64,000 nt of DNA from Cytophaga hutchinsonii ATCC 33406 (GCF_000014145.1 NC_008255.1:3860001-3924000); one strand, 5' to 3'. Numbered from the stretch's first letter, positions 1 through 9,539 are shown. Translations and numbers: made by a program. The notes: generated by a model not told the origin, from the letters alone.

Positions 1-41
1 TTCAATATTTTATATAAATAACCCAATAAGTTATTTAACCA

Positions 42-76
42 TTTGACAGTTAATAAAATAACATATTTTATATTTG
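42..76 (+). promoter_or_regulatory. Bacteroidetes-type promoter for the LOG-family gene
   Basis: TTTG at 42-45 and TATATTTG at 69-76 fit the Bacteroidetes housekeeping sigma pattern (TTG, 17-23 bases, TAnnTTTG) with 23 bases between TTG and the -7 box. Transcription would start near 83, giving a leader of about 58 bases before the ATG at 141. Confidence 0.6.
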
Positions 77-140
77 TCCGTAATATCAATTATTATAGTA
101 TTAACATAAGATAAAATAGAAAGTTTTAAAGAGGGTCGAT

Positions 141-923
141 ATGTTGGGGTTAAAAACAAAAGTAGATAAAAGTAACGTTGTTGAGAATAATCCCAACGTT
201 ATGCCGGAAGAACAAAACGAAGAGCGATTTTTTTTAGAAGGTCCAAAATCACGTTGGAAAGAATTTAAATTCCTGCTGCATATTATCTGGGATTTCCTGG
301 TCGGATTCAGGGTACTGCATTTTGCAGGACCCTGTGTAACCGTATTTGGATCTGCCCGCTTTAAGGAAGATCACGAATATTATAAAAAATCGTTTGAAGT
401 GGGGGCGGCAGTTGCCGGCCTGGGTTTCACGGTTATGACCGGGGGCGGGCCGGGTGTTATGGAAGCTGCAAACAAAGGAGCTAAAAAGGGCGGTGGCAGA
501 TCGGTAGGCTGTAACATTATTTTACCAATGGAACAATACGCCAACCCATGGTTAGACCTGAGTGTAAACATAAAATACTTCTTTGTACGAAAAGTTCTTT
601 TATGTAAATATTCTTATGCCTTTGTTTGTATGCCAGGTGGTATGGGAACACTGGATGAATTCTTTGAAGCCGTAACGTTGGTACAGACCAATAAGATCAA
701 ACGTTTCCCGATTGTATTATTCGGAAAAGAGTACCACAAACATTTGTACAAGCATCTTGAGTATATGGCTGAAGCGGGAACAATATCACCGAAAGATCTT
801 GAACTGTTTTTGTTTACAGACGACATTCACGAAATGGAAAATCACCTAAGCAAATATGCAGTAGATGCCTTTGGTCTGAAAAAAGTTACAAAGCCAAAAC
901 GCTGGATGATCTTCGGAGAATAA
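141..923 (+). CDS. LOG-family nucleotide-binding protein (TIGR00730-like)
   Basis: A 260-residue protein of the LOG family (cytokinin riboside 5'-monophosphate phosphoribohydrolase / formerly 'lysine decarboxylase'). The family signatures are clear: GGGPGVMEAANKG at residues 101-113 and PGGMGTLDE at 165-173, which form the nucleotide-binding and hydrolase site. The protein has an N-terminal extension of about 60 residues before the Rossmann core (FGSAR near residue 69). Bacterial LOG proteins hydrolyse nucleoside monophosphates to a base and ribose 5-phosphate; the substrate here is not evident. It is monocistronic, with its own promoter and a terminator shared with kmo on the other strand. 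Confidence 0.88.
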   Translation: MLGLKTKVDKSNVVENNPNVMPEEQNEERFFLEGPKSRWKEFKFLLHIIWDFLVGFRVLHFAGPCVTVFGSARFKEDHEYYKKSFEVGAAVAGLGFTVMTGGGPGVMEAANKGAKKGGGRSVGCNIILPMEQYANPWLDLSVNIKYFFVRKVLLCKYSYAFVCMPGGMGTLDEFFEAVTLVQTNKIKRFPIVLFGKEYHKHLYKHLEYMAEAGTISPKDLELFLFTDDIHEMENHLSKYAVDAFGLKKVTKPKRWMIFGE

Positions 924-930
924 AAATTGA

Positions 931-959
931 AAGCCTGAACAATGTGTTCAGGCTTTTTT
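931..959. terminator. bidirectional intrinsic terminator between LOG gene and kmo
   Basis: A perfect 10-bp stem (931-940 with 946-955, AAGCCTGAAC / GTTCAGGCTT) with a 5-base loop is followed by a T-run. It lies between convergent genes and overlaps the kmo stop codon, so it can serve both strands. Confidence 0.85.
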
Positions 960-2307
960 ATATATATTTTTTTGTCACTGTAATGACTTTATTTTTTAAT
1001 TCTTCTGTGGGCCAGGCTGCTTCAATATCAGGTATAGCCATAATCTCATCTAATATTTTCTGATGCAACAAACCTGTTTCCATGGCTTCCTTATACGAAA
1101 TGTCTGTAAAGGAAACCATTGTATATTGTGGAATAAATGCATCCTCTAATTCCTGGTGTAAATGCTTTTCTATTTTTTTCCGTAATAAAAAAGAAGCATC
1201 TGCAACGTGATCCCGCATTTCAATAAAATTCTGCAAAGCCAGATCCGAAATAGCATCTGCATTCTCTTTGCGTTGGTTATAAAATTCTGCAAATATTTCG
1301 GACCAGTTTGTTTTTGATTTGCCATCAATAATTTCCGCTAATATCCTGCAGTCTTCAAAACCTGCATTCATACCCTGTCCGTAAAAAGGAACCAATGCAT
1401 GAGCCGCATCGCCGATCAATAGTGTATGTGCGTTAAACCAGTTCGAACTATGAATGGTAAATAATTTTGATGTCGGGTGCCTGTAAAATTGTTCTGTAAG
1501 ATCCGGAAACAAGTTTTCTGTATCGGGAAAATATTTTTTAAAAAAGAGTTGAATGTCCTGATCAGATTGTAATGCTTCAAAAGAAATTTCTCCCTTCAAG
1601 GGAAGGAATAAAGTAGCTGTGTAGCTGCCGTCTTCATTAGGCAGGGCAATCAGCATGAACCGTTCCCTTGGCCATATATGCAGCGCCTGGTTGTTTGTTA
1701 TTGTCTCAGTATGTGCCGAAGCTATTTCAAGCTCTTTATATCCGTACTCAAGTGTTTCTATCTGTGGCTGTGGTTGCTGTTGTTTAGACAAAAAAGATCG
1801 TACAATAGAAAATGCGCCATCTGCACCGATTACGATTTCTTTTGATTGCGTTGCAACAGTATTGCCTGTTATATCAGAAAATAGCCATTGCTCTCCGGCT
1901 GCATGGTAATCTGTACACGTATGTTCAAACAAAAAGTGTACACCTAGGTTTTCTGCTGTTGTGATCAGTAATTTATTTAACGCTCCTCTGCCAATTGAAT
2001 TTATATGTTGGGAAGCTTCTCCATACGCCTGAAAGGATACATGGCCATGCAAATCGTGTATTGCTCTGCCATACATAGGTACAGCAAGCTTCAATGCTTC
2101 TTTCTCCAAACCGGTTTGTGCATCCTTTAAGGCATGAATGCCTCTGTGACTAATAGCCAGATTGATGGAGCGGCCAGCATCTGCTTCATTTTTGCGCGGG
2201 TCTTTTCTTTTTTCAAATACACGTACTGAAAATCCTCTTTCTATTAAATAAACAGCAAGCAGACTCCCAACCAATCCCGCGCCGCAAATGGTAATCTGTT
2301 CTTTCAT
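958..2307 (-). CDS. kmo: kynurenine 3-monooxygenase
   Basis: A 449-residue FAD-dependent aromatic hydroxylase that converts L-kynurenine to 3-hydroxykynurenine using NADPH and oxygen. Visible motifs are the dinucleotide-binding GAGLVG at residues 9-14, the DG motif (IGADGAFSIVR) near the middle, and GDAAHALVPFYGQGMNAGFEDC-type flavin-binding sequence around residue 300. Length matches bacterial KMOs. Its start overlaps the kynU stop (ATGA), so it is translationally coupled as the last gene of haaO-kynU-kmo. Together these three genes take kynurenine to the quinolinate precursor. Confidence 0.94.
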   Translation of the reverse strand: MKEQITICGAGLVGSLLAVYLIERGFSVRVFEKRKDPRKNEADAGRSINLAISHRGIHALKDAQTGLEKEALKLAVPMYGRAIHDLHGHVSFQAYGEASQHINSIGRGALNKLLITTAENLGVHFLFEHTCTDYHAAGEQWLFSDITGNTVATQSKEIVIGADGAFSIVRSFLSKQQQPQPQIETLEYGYKELEIASAHTETITNNQALHIWPRERFMLIALPNEDGSYTATLFLPLKGEISFEALQSDQDIQLFFKKYFPDTENLFPDLTEQFYRHPTSKLFTIHSSNWFNAHTLLIGDAAHALVPFYGQGMNAGFEDCRILAEIIDGKSKTNWSEIFAEFYNQRKENADAISDLALQNFIEMRDHVADASFLLRKKIEKHLHQELEDAFIPQYTMVSFTDISYKEAMETGLLHQKILDEIMAIPDIEAAWPTEELKNKVITVTKKYI

Positions 2308-3602
2308 AAGCGAACTAAAACAGCATGTTTAGACAATTCCAAAACAAACGAATATATTTCCTGATATTTATTATAAAGAGGAACAGGTGCAATGCGTATC
2401 ACATCCGGTTCCCGCCAGTCGAGCATAAAACCTTGTTTGCTTAGCAGATCAAACAACTGTTTTCCCTTATTTTTTTCAACGCGTATCGATAACATAGAGC
2501 CATGCTGCTGTTGTGTTACAGGCGTGATCATTTGTATGGAGAATGCTTTCTTCTGATCTTCTGTACACAAGGCATGAATTAAAAAAACCATGTAATTAAA
2601 CATGGTAGTTCTTTTCTTATTAATCGCTGTTAATCCCGCCTGCATAAATATGTCCAGCGAAGCTTTTAAGCCAATCATATTAAATACCGGTGCATTGCTC
2701 ACCTGAAAACCTGCTGCGCCTGAAAGGGGCTTATAAGTGCCTTCTAAATTAAACCGGGTGTTGTGGTCGTGGCCCCACCAGCCTGCCATACGAGGCGTTG
2801 TTTTGTCATGCCCGTGCTTCTGGTGTACAAACGCGCCGCCTACTGCGCCAGGTCCGCCATTAAGATATTTATAACTGCACCATACTGCAAAATCAACTTT
2901 CCAATCGTGCAGATGCAACGGTATGTTGCCTATTGCATGCGCAAGATCAAAGCCAACAAATGCACCTGCCAGATGGGTTGCCTGTGAAATACGTTCCATA
3001 TCAAACGCTTGTCCGGAATAATAATTCACACCGCTTAATACAACCAATGCCAACGAATCTTTATTTTTTTGAATGCTGGCACAGATTTCTTCTGTTGTTA
3101 ATGCTGTATTTTTTTTGCCCGGTTTTAATTCTATAATTACTTTCTTCGGATCGTAGCCATACAGTTTTACAAGGCTTTCCAAAGCAAAACGGTCCGAAGG
3201 AAAATTCCAGGCTTCGGTAATAATTTTAATTTTTTTTCCTGCTGGCCGGTAAAAGGATGCCAGCATAAAATGCAGATTTGTTGTAAGGCTGTTCATTGCC
3301 ACTACTTCATCCGGATAAGCCCCTGCTAATACAGACAAGGGTTTTGCAAATGACTGATGATAATGCAGCCACGGATTAGCAGCTTTCCAGTGACCTTCCA
3401 CACCCCATTTTTCCCAGTCTGCCAATTCATGCAGCATAAGTTCTTTTGTACGCTTTGGCTGCAGGCCCAGCGAATGTCCGCAAAAATAAGCCTTTGCTGC
3501 AGGAGGTCCGGGAAATAGAAATTCTTTTCTGAATTCAGCTAACGGATCTTCTTTATCCAGCTGAACAGAATAAGCTCTGGTAATGAGAAATTTTGTTGGC
3601 AC
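2304..3602 (-). CDS. kynU: kynureninase
   Basis: A 432-residue PLP enzyme that cleaves 3-hydroxykynurenine to 3-hydroxyanthranilate and alanine. The Schiff-base lysine is K245 in the motif SYKYLNGGPG, preceded by the FDLAHAIGN cofactor-binding stretch at about 218-226. The start is GTG at 3602; the next in-frame ATG would remove conserved N-terminal sequence such as YFCGHSLGLQPK. It lies 13 bases after haaO and overlaps kmo by 4 bases, so all three form one operon. Confidence 0.94.
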   Translation of the reverse strand: MPTKFLITRAYSVQLDKEDPLAEFRKEFLFPGPPAAKAYFCGHSLGLQPKRTKELMLHELADWEKWGVEGHWKAANPWLHYHQSFAKPLSVLAGAYPDEVVAMNSLTTNLHFMLASFYRPAGKKIKIITEAWNFPSDRFALESLVKLYGYDPKKVIIELKPGKKNTALTTEEICASIQKNKDSLALVVLSGVNYYSGQAFDMERISQATHLAGAFVGFDLAHAIGNIPLHLHDWKVDFAVWCSYKYLNGGPGAVGGAFVHQKHGHDKTTPRMAGWWGHDHNTRFNLEGTYKPLSGAAGFQVSNAPVFNMIGLKASLDIFMQAGLTAINKKRTTMFNYMVFLIHALCTEDQKKAFSIQMITPVTQQQHGSMLSIRVEKNKGKQLFDLLSKQGFMLDWREPDVIRIAPVPLYNKYQEIYSFVLELSKHAVLVRL

Positions 3603-3615
3603 TATAGGAAAATAT

Positions 3616-4134
3616 TTATCGTTTAACAGGTGCTTCCATCACAGTTCCGCAATTGGAGCAGGTACAAAGTTCTTTCGATGAATAAAATTTATTCATAACA
3701 ACCGGCAATTGCGAAACAATATCTTTTACCATAACAAATTCTTCGTATAGCTTGTGGTTACAGGCTTCACAATACCACATGAACCCATCCAGCTCTTCGT
3801 CGTTTCTATAACGTTCGATAACCAGACCAATGGTATTTTCCCCCCGCTGCGGACTATGCGGCACACGGGCAGGCAGTAAAAAAATATCTCCTTCATAAAT
3901 CGGGACATCTACTATTTTTCCATCTTCAATGATTTTCAAAATAATATTGCCTTCTACCTGATAAAAGAATTCCTCGCCTTCATTGTAGTGAAAATCCTTA
4001 CGTGCATTCGGACCGCCCACAACCATAACAATGAAGTCGTCATTCCCGACATACACTTGTTTATTACCAACAGGTGGTTTTAATAAATGTCTGTTTTCAT
4101 CAATCCAGACTTTGAAGTTAAATGGCTTGAGCAT
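3616..4134 (-). CDS. haaO: 3-hydroxyanthranilate 3,4-dioxygenase
   Basis: A 172-residue cupin dioxygenase that opens 3-hydroxyanthranilate to aminocarboxymuconate semialdehyde, which cyclises to quinolinate. The catalytic iron ligands are visible as H49, E55 and H93. A rubredoxin-like second iron site is present as C122/C125 and C159/C162, as in the short bacterial enzymes. I start at the ATG at 4134 (MLKPFNFKVW); a further 37 upstream codons are open but do not look like this family. First gene of the kynurenine operon. Tryptophan dioxygenase, formamidase and NadC are not in the window. Confidence 0.94.
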   Translation of the reverse strand: MLKPFNFKVWIDENRHLLKPPVGNKQVYVGNDDFIVMVVGGPNARKDFHYNEGEEFFYQVEGNIILKIIEDGKIVDVPIYEGDIFLLPARVPHSPQRGENTIGLVIERYRNDEELDGFMWYCEACNHKLYEEFVMVKDIVSQLPVVMNKFYSSKELCTCSNCGTVMEAPVKR

Positions 4135-4328
4135 ACATGAATACAATTTATGAGATTCCTGATTTGTGAGCAATTCTACGCACAAACCTGCATTATGAAA
4201 TAATTTAGATATAAAGTACGTTAATTTTAAATATAGACACCACAATTCATTGATATTTCATTGGTATGGTGTAATTTTATTGGCTATTTAACGCTTTACT
4301 TGTCCAGCGAATTAAAGGAATACATATT

Positions 4329-5288
4329 ATGTTTAAAAATATCCCTTCATCCTTGTTATTTGTTACCGGCCTTCTATTCTTCACCATTTCATCCTGCAAA
4401 AAAAAGAGTTCAGATTCGGTAGCACCATTTATTACACATAAGGCTATATACCTCAACCAGGATACGCCTTCCGTTCAAGATACACTCTATGTGAAGAGAG
4501 ATCAGGTTACAGCAAATTTGCGTGTTAATGCAAATACATTTTCTATCGGAATGAAAATGAAACGCCTGTATATTTTTACGCGCCCCATTGACAATGTTCT
4601 GGCTCCGGGAGCTTACAAATCCGTTGAAATAGATGGTTTCAAAAAAGATAGTAATAATAACTTCTATTCACTGCTTAACAGTGACAATCAGGATAGCACA
4701 ACTACTGCTGTGACCGTTGGGCTGAGAGCAAATGATCTTACGGCGATTGCGGAAGAATTTTATTTTATCTATACAGATGATAACGATTATGCAGGCCCTG
4801 GCAGTGGAGGCGTAGTTATTGGCCCGGCACAGTTTTTTATTCTATATGGTAAGCTAAGCGAATCTACAGGCAAACGTATTTATAATTACGCGTCTACGGT
4901 TGCATACCACTATCCGGGCTTTGATGTTGTTAACCTTGCATACAAATACAACGAAGAAGCTGCTGCTGATATGGATATCTATGAGAACACAGATAATAAC
5001 CCGCTGTTTACCGGAAAATTCACATCTCAAAACGGTACTTCATTTGTAAAAGCCGAAAGTAATTTTCCGTATGCAAATGCTACAGATACAGAAGTAGCTT
5101 ATTATTATTCACTTGGTACATCCTTTACTGAAACACCGGATTCTATTAACATAGGTGATATTTATCTGATGAAATTAAGAGGTACAACATCGTATGCTGC
5201 TATGAAAATTATGTATATCGTGCCTGAGAATGGAAAAACAGGCGGAAGCAATGATAATGAATATTTTATCTTCAACCTGAAAAAATAA
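4329..5288 (+). CDS. predicted lipoprotein, paralogue of the next gene
   Basis: A 319-residue protein of unknown function. It has a lipoprotein signal (hydrophobic residues 7-20, then ISSC with the lipid-attached cysteine at about residue 23), followed by CKKKSS. The mature part is a beta-rich, Asn/Asp/Thr-rich domain. It shares clear blocks with the following gene: LYVxRxQxTAxLxV, DMKR/KMKR-[IL]Y, GFKKDxNNN, GPAxxFIxYGxLxEsTG, GDIxxxKLRG and NEYxxFxxKK at the C-terminus. The pair is therefore a tandem duplication. Export to the outer membrane is likely; no catalytic motif is seen. Confidence 0.8.
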   Translation: MFKNIPSSLLFVTGLLFFTISSCKKKSSDSVAPFITHKAIYLNQDTPSVQDTLYVKRDQVTANLRVNANTFSIGMKMKRLYIFTRPIDNVLAPGAYKSVEIDGFKKDSNNNFYSLLNSDNQDSTTTAVTVGLRANDLTAIAEEFYFIYTDDNDYAGPGSGGVVIGPAQFFILYGKLSESTGKRIYNYASTVAYHYPGFDVVNLAYKYNEEAAADMDIYENTDNNPLFTGKFTSQNGTSFVKAESNFPYANATDTEVAYYYSLGTSFTETPDSINIGDIYLMKLRGTTSYAAMKIMYIVPENGKTGGSNDNEYFIFNLKK

Positions 5289-5372
5289 TTCTTCATTAGA
5301 TAACTTTTTTTGAATAAAAATTCTTAACTTAATATATAATTTTATATAACCTTTAACTGTATTTAAACTACT

Positions 5373-6323
5373 ATGAAAAAATTTTATTCTTATGTTGCTG
5401 TTTTAGCACTAAGTTCAATGGCACTTTTAAGTTCTTGTTCTAAAAATGATGAAGAAACGCCAGCTACTCCGGTTACACCAGATGCTACTGTTACATTAAA
5501 TGAAAACACAAACACAACCGGCTCAACAACACTTTATGTAACAAGACAGCAATTAACGGCTGCGCTTCAGGTAACGGCTGTTTCTAAGACAAGCACAGAC
5601 ATGAAACGTATCTATGTGTACAAAAAAACTACTAATCCTACAGAAGGTGCTTATGTAACGTACCAGGGATCAGGTTTCAAAAAAGACGGAAATAATAACT
5701 ACTATTATGATATTCCTTCTGACCAAAAAAACAATACGGTGTTAAATTTAACTGTTGAGTTAAATGCAAACAACGTTGCAATTGTTTCTGATGAGTACTA
5801 TTTCGCATTTACAGACGGAACAAACTTTGGCGGACCAACAAATACATCCGGTATCTTATTAGGACCTGCTAAAATCTTTATTGTATATGGTGTCTTAAAA
5901 GAAACGACAGGCCTTAAATTAAATAACATTCAAGGACCAAACTCAGGTGCGTTTGATCTTGTTGCCTTAACAAACAAGGCTGCTTCAGATGCTGAGACCG
6001 GCAAAGACATGATCGATGCTGATAAGACTACTGCATTCTGGGAAAAATCATTCAATGCTGGTACTTCAGGAACATTGTATGCAAAATTAGCTCCTGGATT
6101 TGACTACACAAACGCGACTGATTTAACTATAAAAAATGCATATGCTGCTGCTGGTAATGCAATCGATACACAAACAGGTGTAGCTGCAGGTGATATCTTT
6201 GTTGCTAAACTTAGAGGTGGAAATGATTATGCGCTGATTAAAGTAACCTTCATTTCAACGGATACAGACGGAACCGGTGCAGGTAAAAACAACGAATACA
6301 TGGAATTCTCTGTTAAAAAATAA
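5373..6323 (+). CDS. predicted lipoprotein, second copy of tandem pair
   Basis: A 316-residue paralogue of the preceding gene, about 84 bases downstream. The signal peptide ends in LLSSC (cysteine about residue 22). The residues after the cysteine are SKNDEE, an acidic stretch resembling Bacteroidetes surface-export signals, whereas the sister protein has KKK. A Thr/Pro-rich linker (residues 29-50) precedes the shared domain. The function is unknown. The gene ends at a strong terminator. Confidence 0.8.
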   Translation: MKKFYSYVAVLALSSMALLSSCSKNDEETPATPVTPDATVTLNENTNTTGSTTLYVTRQQLTAALQVTAVSKTSTDMKRIYVYKKTTNPTEGAYVTYQGSGFKKDGNNNYYYDIPSDQKNNTVLNLTVELNANNVAIVSDEYYFAFTDGTNFGGPTNTSGILLGPAKIFIVYGVLKETTGLKLNNIQGPNSGAFDLVALTNKAASDAETGKDMIDADKTTAFWEKSFNAGTSGTLYAKLAPGFDYTNATDLTIKNAYAAAGNAIDTQTGVAAGDIFVAKLRGGNDYALIKVTFISTDTDGTGAGKNNEYMEFSVKK

Positions 6324-6342
6324 TTAAACAACCATTTTGTTT

Positions 6343-6378
6343 AAAGCTCTCTTATGTAAAAATAAGAGAGCTTTTTTT
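6343..6378 (+). terminator. intrinsic terminator after the lipoprotein pair
   Basis: A 12-bp stem (6343-6354 with 6363-6374) with an 8-base loop runs into a T-tract. It lies just upstream of the ATG at 6391, which is one reason to reject an upstream in-frame start for the next gene. Confidence 0.85.
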
Positions 6379-6390
6379 ATATCTTTATCT

Positions 6391-7326
6391 ATGCATCTAT
6401 CTGTTTTAAAACACGTTCATTTAACAAGTATCCCTTCAGCTTCAGCGGTTGAAGTAGTAAACGGCAACATTTACATCGTTGGCGACGACTCAAGCTTCCT
6501 GTATGTGCTTAAATACGATTTAACCGTGTTGGCTAAAGTTCCGCTGTTTCAGGCAAAGGATGAAGATATTGTTGAGAACAGAATTTTAAAAAAGAAAAAA
6601 CCGGATCTGGAATGCATTACCAGATTCAATATCAATGGGTACCCACACTTACTGATCCTTGGATCAGGCTCTAAATCGCCGCGCCGCGATGTTGCCTACC
6701 TGGTAAAATTACCGACACCTTACAATAAAAAACATTTGGTATGGGAAATATCATTAGTGAAATGGTATGCCTTTTTACGAATGAATGAAGATGTAACAGG
6801 CATAAGCGGCGTATTAAATTTTGAAGCTGCCGCTGCAACAGAAACATATCTATATGTTTTCAATCGTGAAAATAATGCGATCCTGCGCTTCGATCTGGTA
6901 GAATTTGTTGAATTTATTCAGGGCCACACAGATGGTGTTCCATTCCCAACCATTATTACATCCGAACTGCCGGAAATAGAAACTATCCGCGCAGGATTTT
7001 CCGGCGCAGATTATTTTGATCAGAAACTATTTTTCACTGCTGCTGCTGAAAACACATCTAATGCAATAGACGATGGTGCCATCATGGGCAGCGCGGTTGG
7101 CATCTTGTCCCTTGATGGGGAAGAAAAAATGCGTGGCAAGCTCGCGAGTGGATTTGTCGGTCATGTTTCTGCGTATACGCTCATTCCTGAAATAAACGGC
7201 TTACCGCTGAAAATTGAATCGATTTCTATTTACGAAAAGGAAGGAGAAAATTCATACATAGCCCTGGCAGTAAGTGACGACGACATGGGCGGATCAGATA
7301 TTTTAATGCTCCAATTAGATCTCTAA
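6391..7326 (+). CDS. conserved hypothetical, probable beta-propeller (DUF6929-like)
   Basis: A 311-residue protein with no signal peptide from the ATG at 6391 (MHLSVLKHVHL). The sequence has repeating short beta-strand blocks such as NGNIYIVGDDSSFLYVL, YPHLLILGSGS, TETYLYVFNREN and DQKLFFTAAAENTS, consistent with a propeller fold. I think it belongs with the Bacteroidetes DUF6929 proteins, but that is from memory. No enzymatic residues can be assigned. It is 4 bases upstream of the PhoX-like gene and probably co-transcribed with it. Confidence 0.7.
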   Translation: MHLSVLKHVHLTSIPSASAVEVVNGNIYIVGDDSSFLYVLKYDLTVLAKVPLFQAKDEDIVENRILKKKKPDLECITRFNINGYPHLLILGSGSKSPRRDVAYLVKLPTPYNKKHLVWEISLVKWYAFLRMNEDVTGISGVLNFEAAAATETYLYVFNRENNAILRFDLVEFVEFIQGHTDGVPFPTIITSELPEIETIRAGFSGADYFDQKLFFTAAAENTSNAIDDGAIMGSAVGILSLDGEEKMRGKLASGFVGHVSAYTLIPEINGLPLKIESISIYEKEGENSYIALAVSDDDMGGSDILMLQLDL

Positions 7327-7330
7327 TCAT

Positions 7331-8761
7331 ATGCTGAAAGTACTTATTTCACAATTGTGCTGGATAATTGCTTTTCCTGTTTTTGCTCAATATCCATTTA
7401 ACGAAATTCCTTTTCAAGATTACTCTACTGACATTATTATAGATAAGAAATTATCTTATAAAATTTTATTCAGTATGGGTGACACTGTTTATACTTCTAC
7501 AGGAAAATCGGCTCCGGCAAAAGGGATGCATGATATGATTCTTATTTTGCCCGGTAAAAAATCTTCTGAAGTTTCTTTAGCTGTTTCGCATGAGTGCAAT
7601 GACTCTTCTTCTGTACTTGGCGATGGCGGAGGCATGAGCATTGTGCCTCTCTGTTTCAAACACACTACCTGGAACGTTTATGATTCTATTAAAAATATTG
7701 ATTTTACTTCTGTTGGCGGAACATATGACAATTGCAGCGGTACATACATAAAAGAAAAAAACACTATTCTTACAGCAGAAGAAGGTACACCGGTAAACAA
7801 TGTATACCTGTATAAAAAGGGGAAAGGTTATCGGGACACCAGCGACATAAACGGACTTGCGCGATTTAAACATACCGGCTGGATGGTTGAAGTTGATCCG
7901 GATTCGTTAACATCACTTCGCAAGCTTTACAACATGGGGCGCTTCGTACATGAAAGTGCGCTTCTATTAAACGATGGCAAAACTGTTTTTTTAACCGATG
8001 ACTTTGCGCCGGGTGTTTTCTTTAAATTTATTGCGAGTGAAAAAAATAATTTTGAGCATGGACAATTGTACGCATATAGAGATGCTACACCTGATGATAC
8101 AAGCCATTGGATAACATTACCCATGACTATGGATTCATTGGTCGATATCCGCAATGTAGCCTTGCGCATGGGTGCCAGTTACTTTCTACGTATGGAATGG
8201 ATGACACAGGTGCAAAATAAAATTTATATTACAGCAACCGGATGTGATAATTTTATAATAGAAAATATTTACAATGGTAAACCGTCCAAACATTTAATTC
8301 CTTTTACGAATAAGTCTGTGATCGATCAGCCCTATGGAAGTGTTCTCGTGTTTGATCCTGTAACAAACAACATGGATCTTTTATTGAATGGCGGAGCAGG
8401 AAAAAAAGATCCGGAAAAACATTTTTCAAATCCTGATGCGGTTACTACGCTTACAAAAAATGGAAAAACATATCTGATCATTCAGGAAGATATTATTTTA
8501 AATACACGCGGCCGGGTGAGCAAAAGCGCGCTGGAGAAAAATTTTTTTATGAATGAAATTTTCTGGCTTGATCTAAGTGTTAAAAATCCTACCGTTGATG
8601 ATCTGAAGCGTTTTTTAATAGCACCTGCAGGTGCTGAAACTACTGGCGGTGCATTTATGTCTGGAAACACCAGGTTCTATTTTATAAATATCCAGCATCC
8701 CTACAGTAGTAATCCACCACCTTTTAATAAATCGTGCACCATTGTAATTGATTTAAAATGA
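7331..8761 (+). CDS. PhoX-family (DUF839) phosphatase-like protein
   Basis: A 476-residue protein with an N-terminal signal peptide (residues 1-19, ending VFAQ), so probably periplasmic or surface. PhoX/DUF839 hallmarks are present: SHECN near residue 94, NCSGT followed by LTAEEG near residues 138-152, GRFVHESALL near 203, and FLTDDFAPG near 220. PhoX enzymes are calcium- and iron-dependent phosphomonoesterases; the match is to the fold and several metal-site segments, so activity is likely but unproven. No Pho box can be judged. Confidence 0.8.
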   Translation: MLKVLISQLCWIIAFPVFAQYPFNEIPFQDYSTDIIIDKKLSYKILFSMGDTVYTSTGKSAPAKGMHDMILILPGKKSSEVSLAVSHECNDSSSVLGDGGGMSIVPLCFKHTTWNVYDSIKNIDFTSVGGTYDNCSGTYIKEKNTILTAEEGTPVNNVYLYKKGKGYRDTSDINGLARFKHTGWMVEVDPDSLTSLRKLYNMGRFVHESALLLNDGKTVFLTDDFAPGVFFKFIASEKNNFEHGQLYAYRDATPDDTSHWITLPMTMDSLVDIRNVALRMGASYFLRMEWMTQVQNKIYITATGCDNFIIENIYNGKPSKHLIPFTNKSVIDQPYGSVLVFDPVTNNMDLLLNGGAGKKDPEKHFSNPDAVTTLTKNGKTYLIIQEDIILNTRGRVSKSALEKNFFMNEIFWLDLSVKNPTVDDLKRFLIAPAGAETTGGAFMSGNTRFYFINIQHPYSSNPPPFNKSCTIVIDLK

Positions 8762-8786
8762 AAGAATAGATAAGTGTTCTTTTAAA

Positions 8787-9539
8787 TTATTCTTCGTCGT
8801 CTGCCTCACTATACGCTTCATCTACGTTACCCAGTGTATCTGATTTGCTGTTATAGCCGGCAACAATCAATACAATTTCGCCTTTAGGTGTATGTTTGGT
8901 ATAATGCGCTGCAAGCTCTTCCAGAGAGCCGTTGCGTGTCTCTTCAAACATTTTGGTCAACTCGCGTGATACCGATGCCTGACGGTCTGCACCAAAGGCA
9001 TCTCTTAACTGTTCCAGTGTTTTTACCAATCTGTAAGGCGACTCATAAAAAATAATGGTGCGGTCTTCAGGCATCAGTTTTTCAATACGCGTCTTACGGC
9101 CTTTTTTATGCGGAAGAAATCCTTCAAACACAAACTTGTCGCTCGGTAAGCCAGACTTTACAATAGCAGGCACAAACGCCGTTGGCCCGGGCAGGCATTC
9201 AACCGGTATATTATGAACATAACATTCACGCACCAGTAGAAATCCCGGATCAGAAATGCCTGGTGTTCCGGCATCAGAAACCAAGGCAAGATTTTTACCT
9301 TGCTGTAATAATTGAATCGTTGATTGCAGGGCACGGTGTTCATTGTGCGCATGAAAGGCCTGTAGCTTCGTTTGAACAGCCAGATGTTTTAAGAGATTCC
9401 CGCTGGTGCGCGTATCTTCCGCTAAAACAAGATCAACCTCTTTTAATATCCGGATAGCACGTAACGTAATGTCTTCAAGATTGCCGATCGGAGTTGGTAC
9501 TAAATATAATTTACCTGACGTATTAATTGTCTGATTCAT
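8787..9539 (-). CDS. rsmI: 16S rRNA (cytidine-1402-2'-O)-methyltransferase
   Basis: A 250-residue tetrapyrrole-methylase-fold enzyme that 2'-O-methylates C1402 in the decoding centre. Typical motifs are [14 protein letters not shown] at residues 16-29, [13 protein letters not shown] at about 40-52 and [12 protein letters not shown] at about 85-96. The tail is acidic (EADDEE). The start at 9539 lies 17 bases inside the pterin dehydratase gene, so the two are probably coupled. A shorter paralogue occurs at 21347-22066. Confidence 0.92.

Noticed and set aside
4135-4245. In-frame extension of 37 codons before the 3-hydroxyanthranilate dioxygenase start
   Set aside because: The family begins near the ATG at 4134, and the spacing of H49/E55/H93 and the four cysteines fits that start; the upstream residues are unlike the family.
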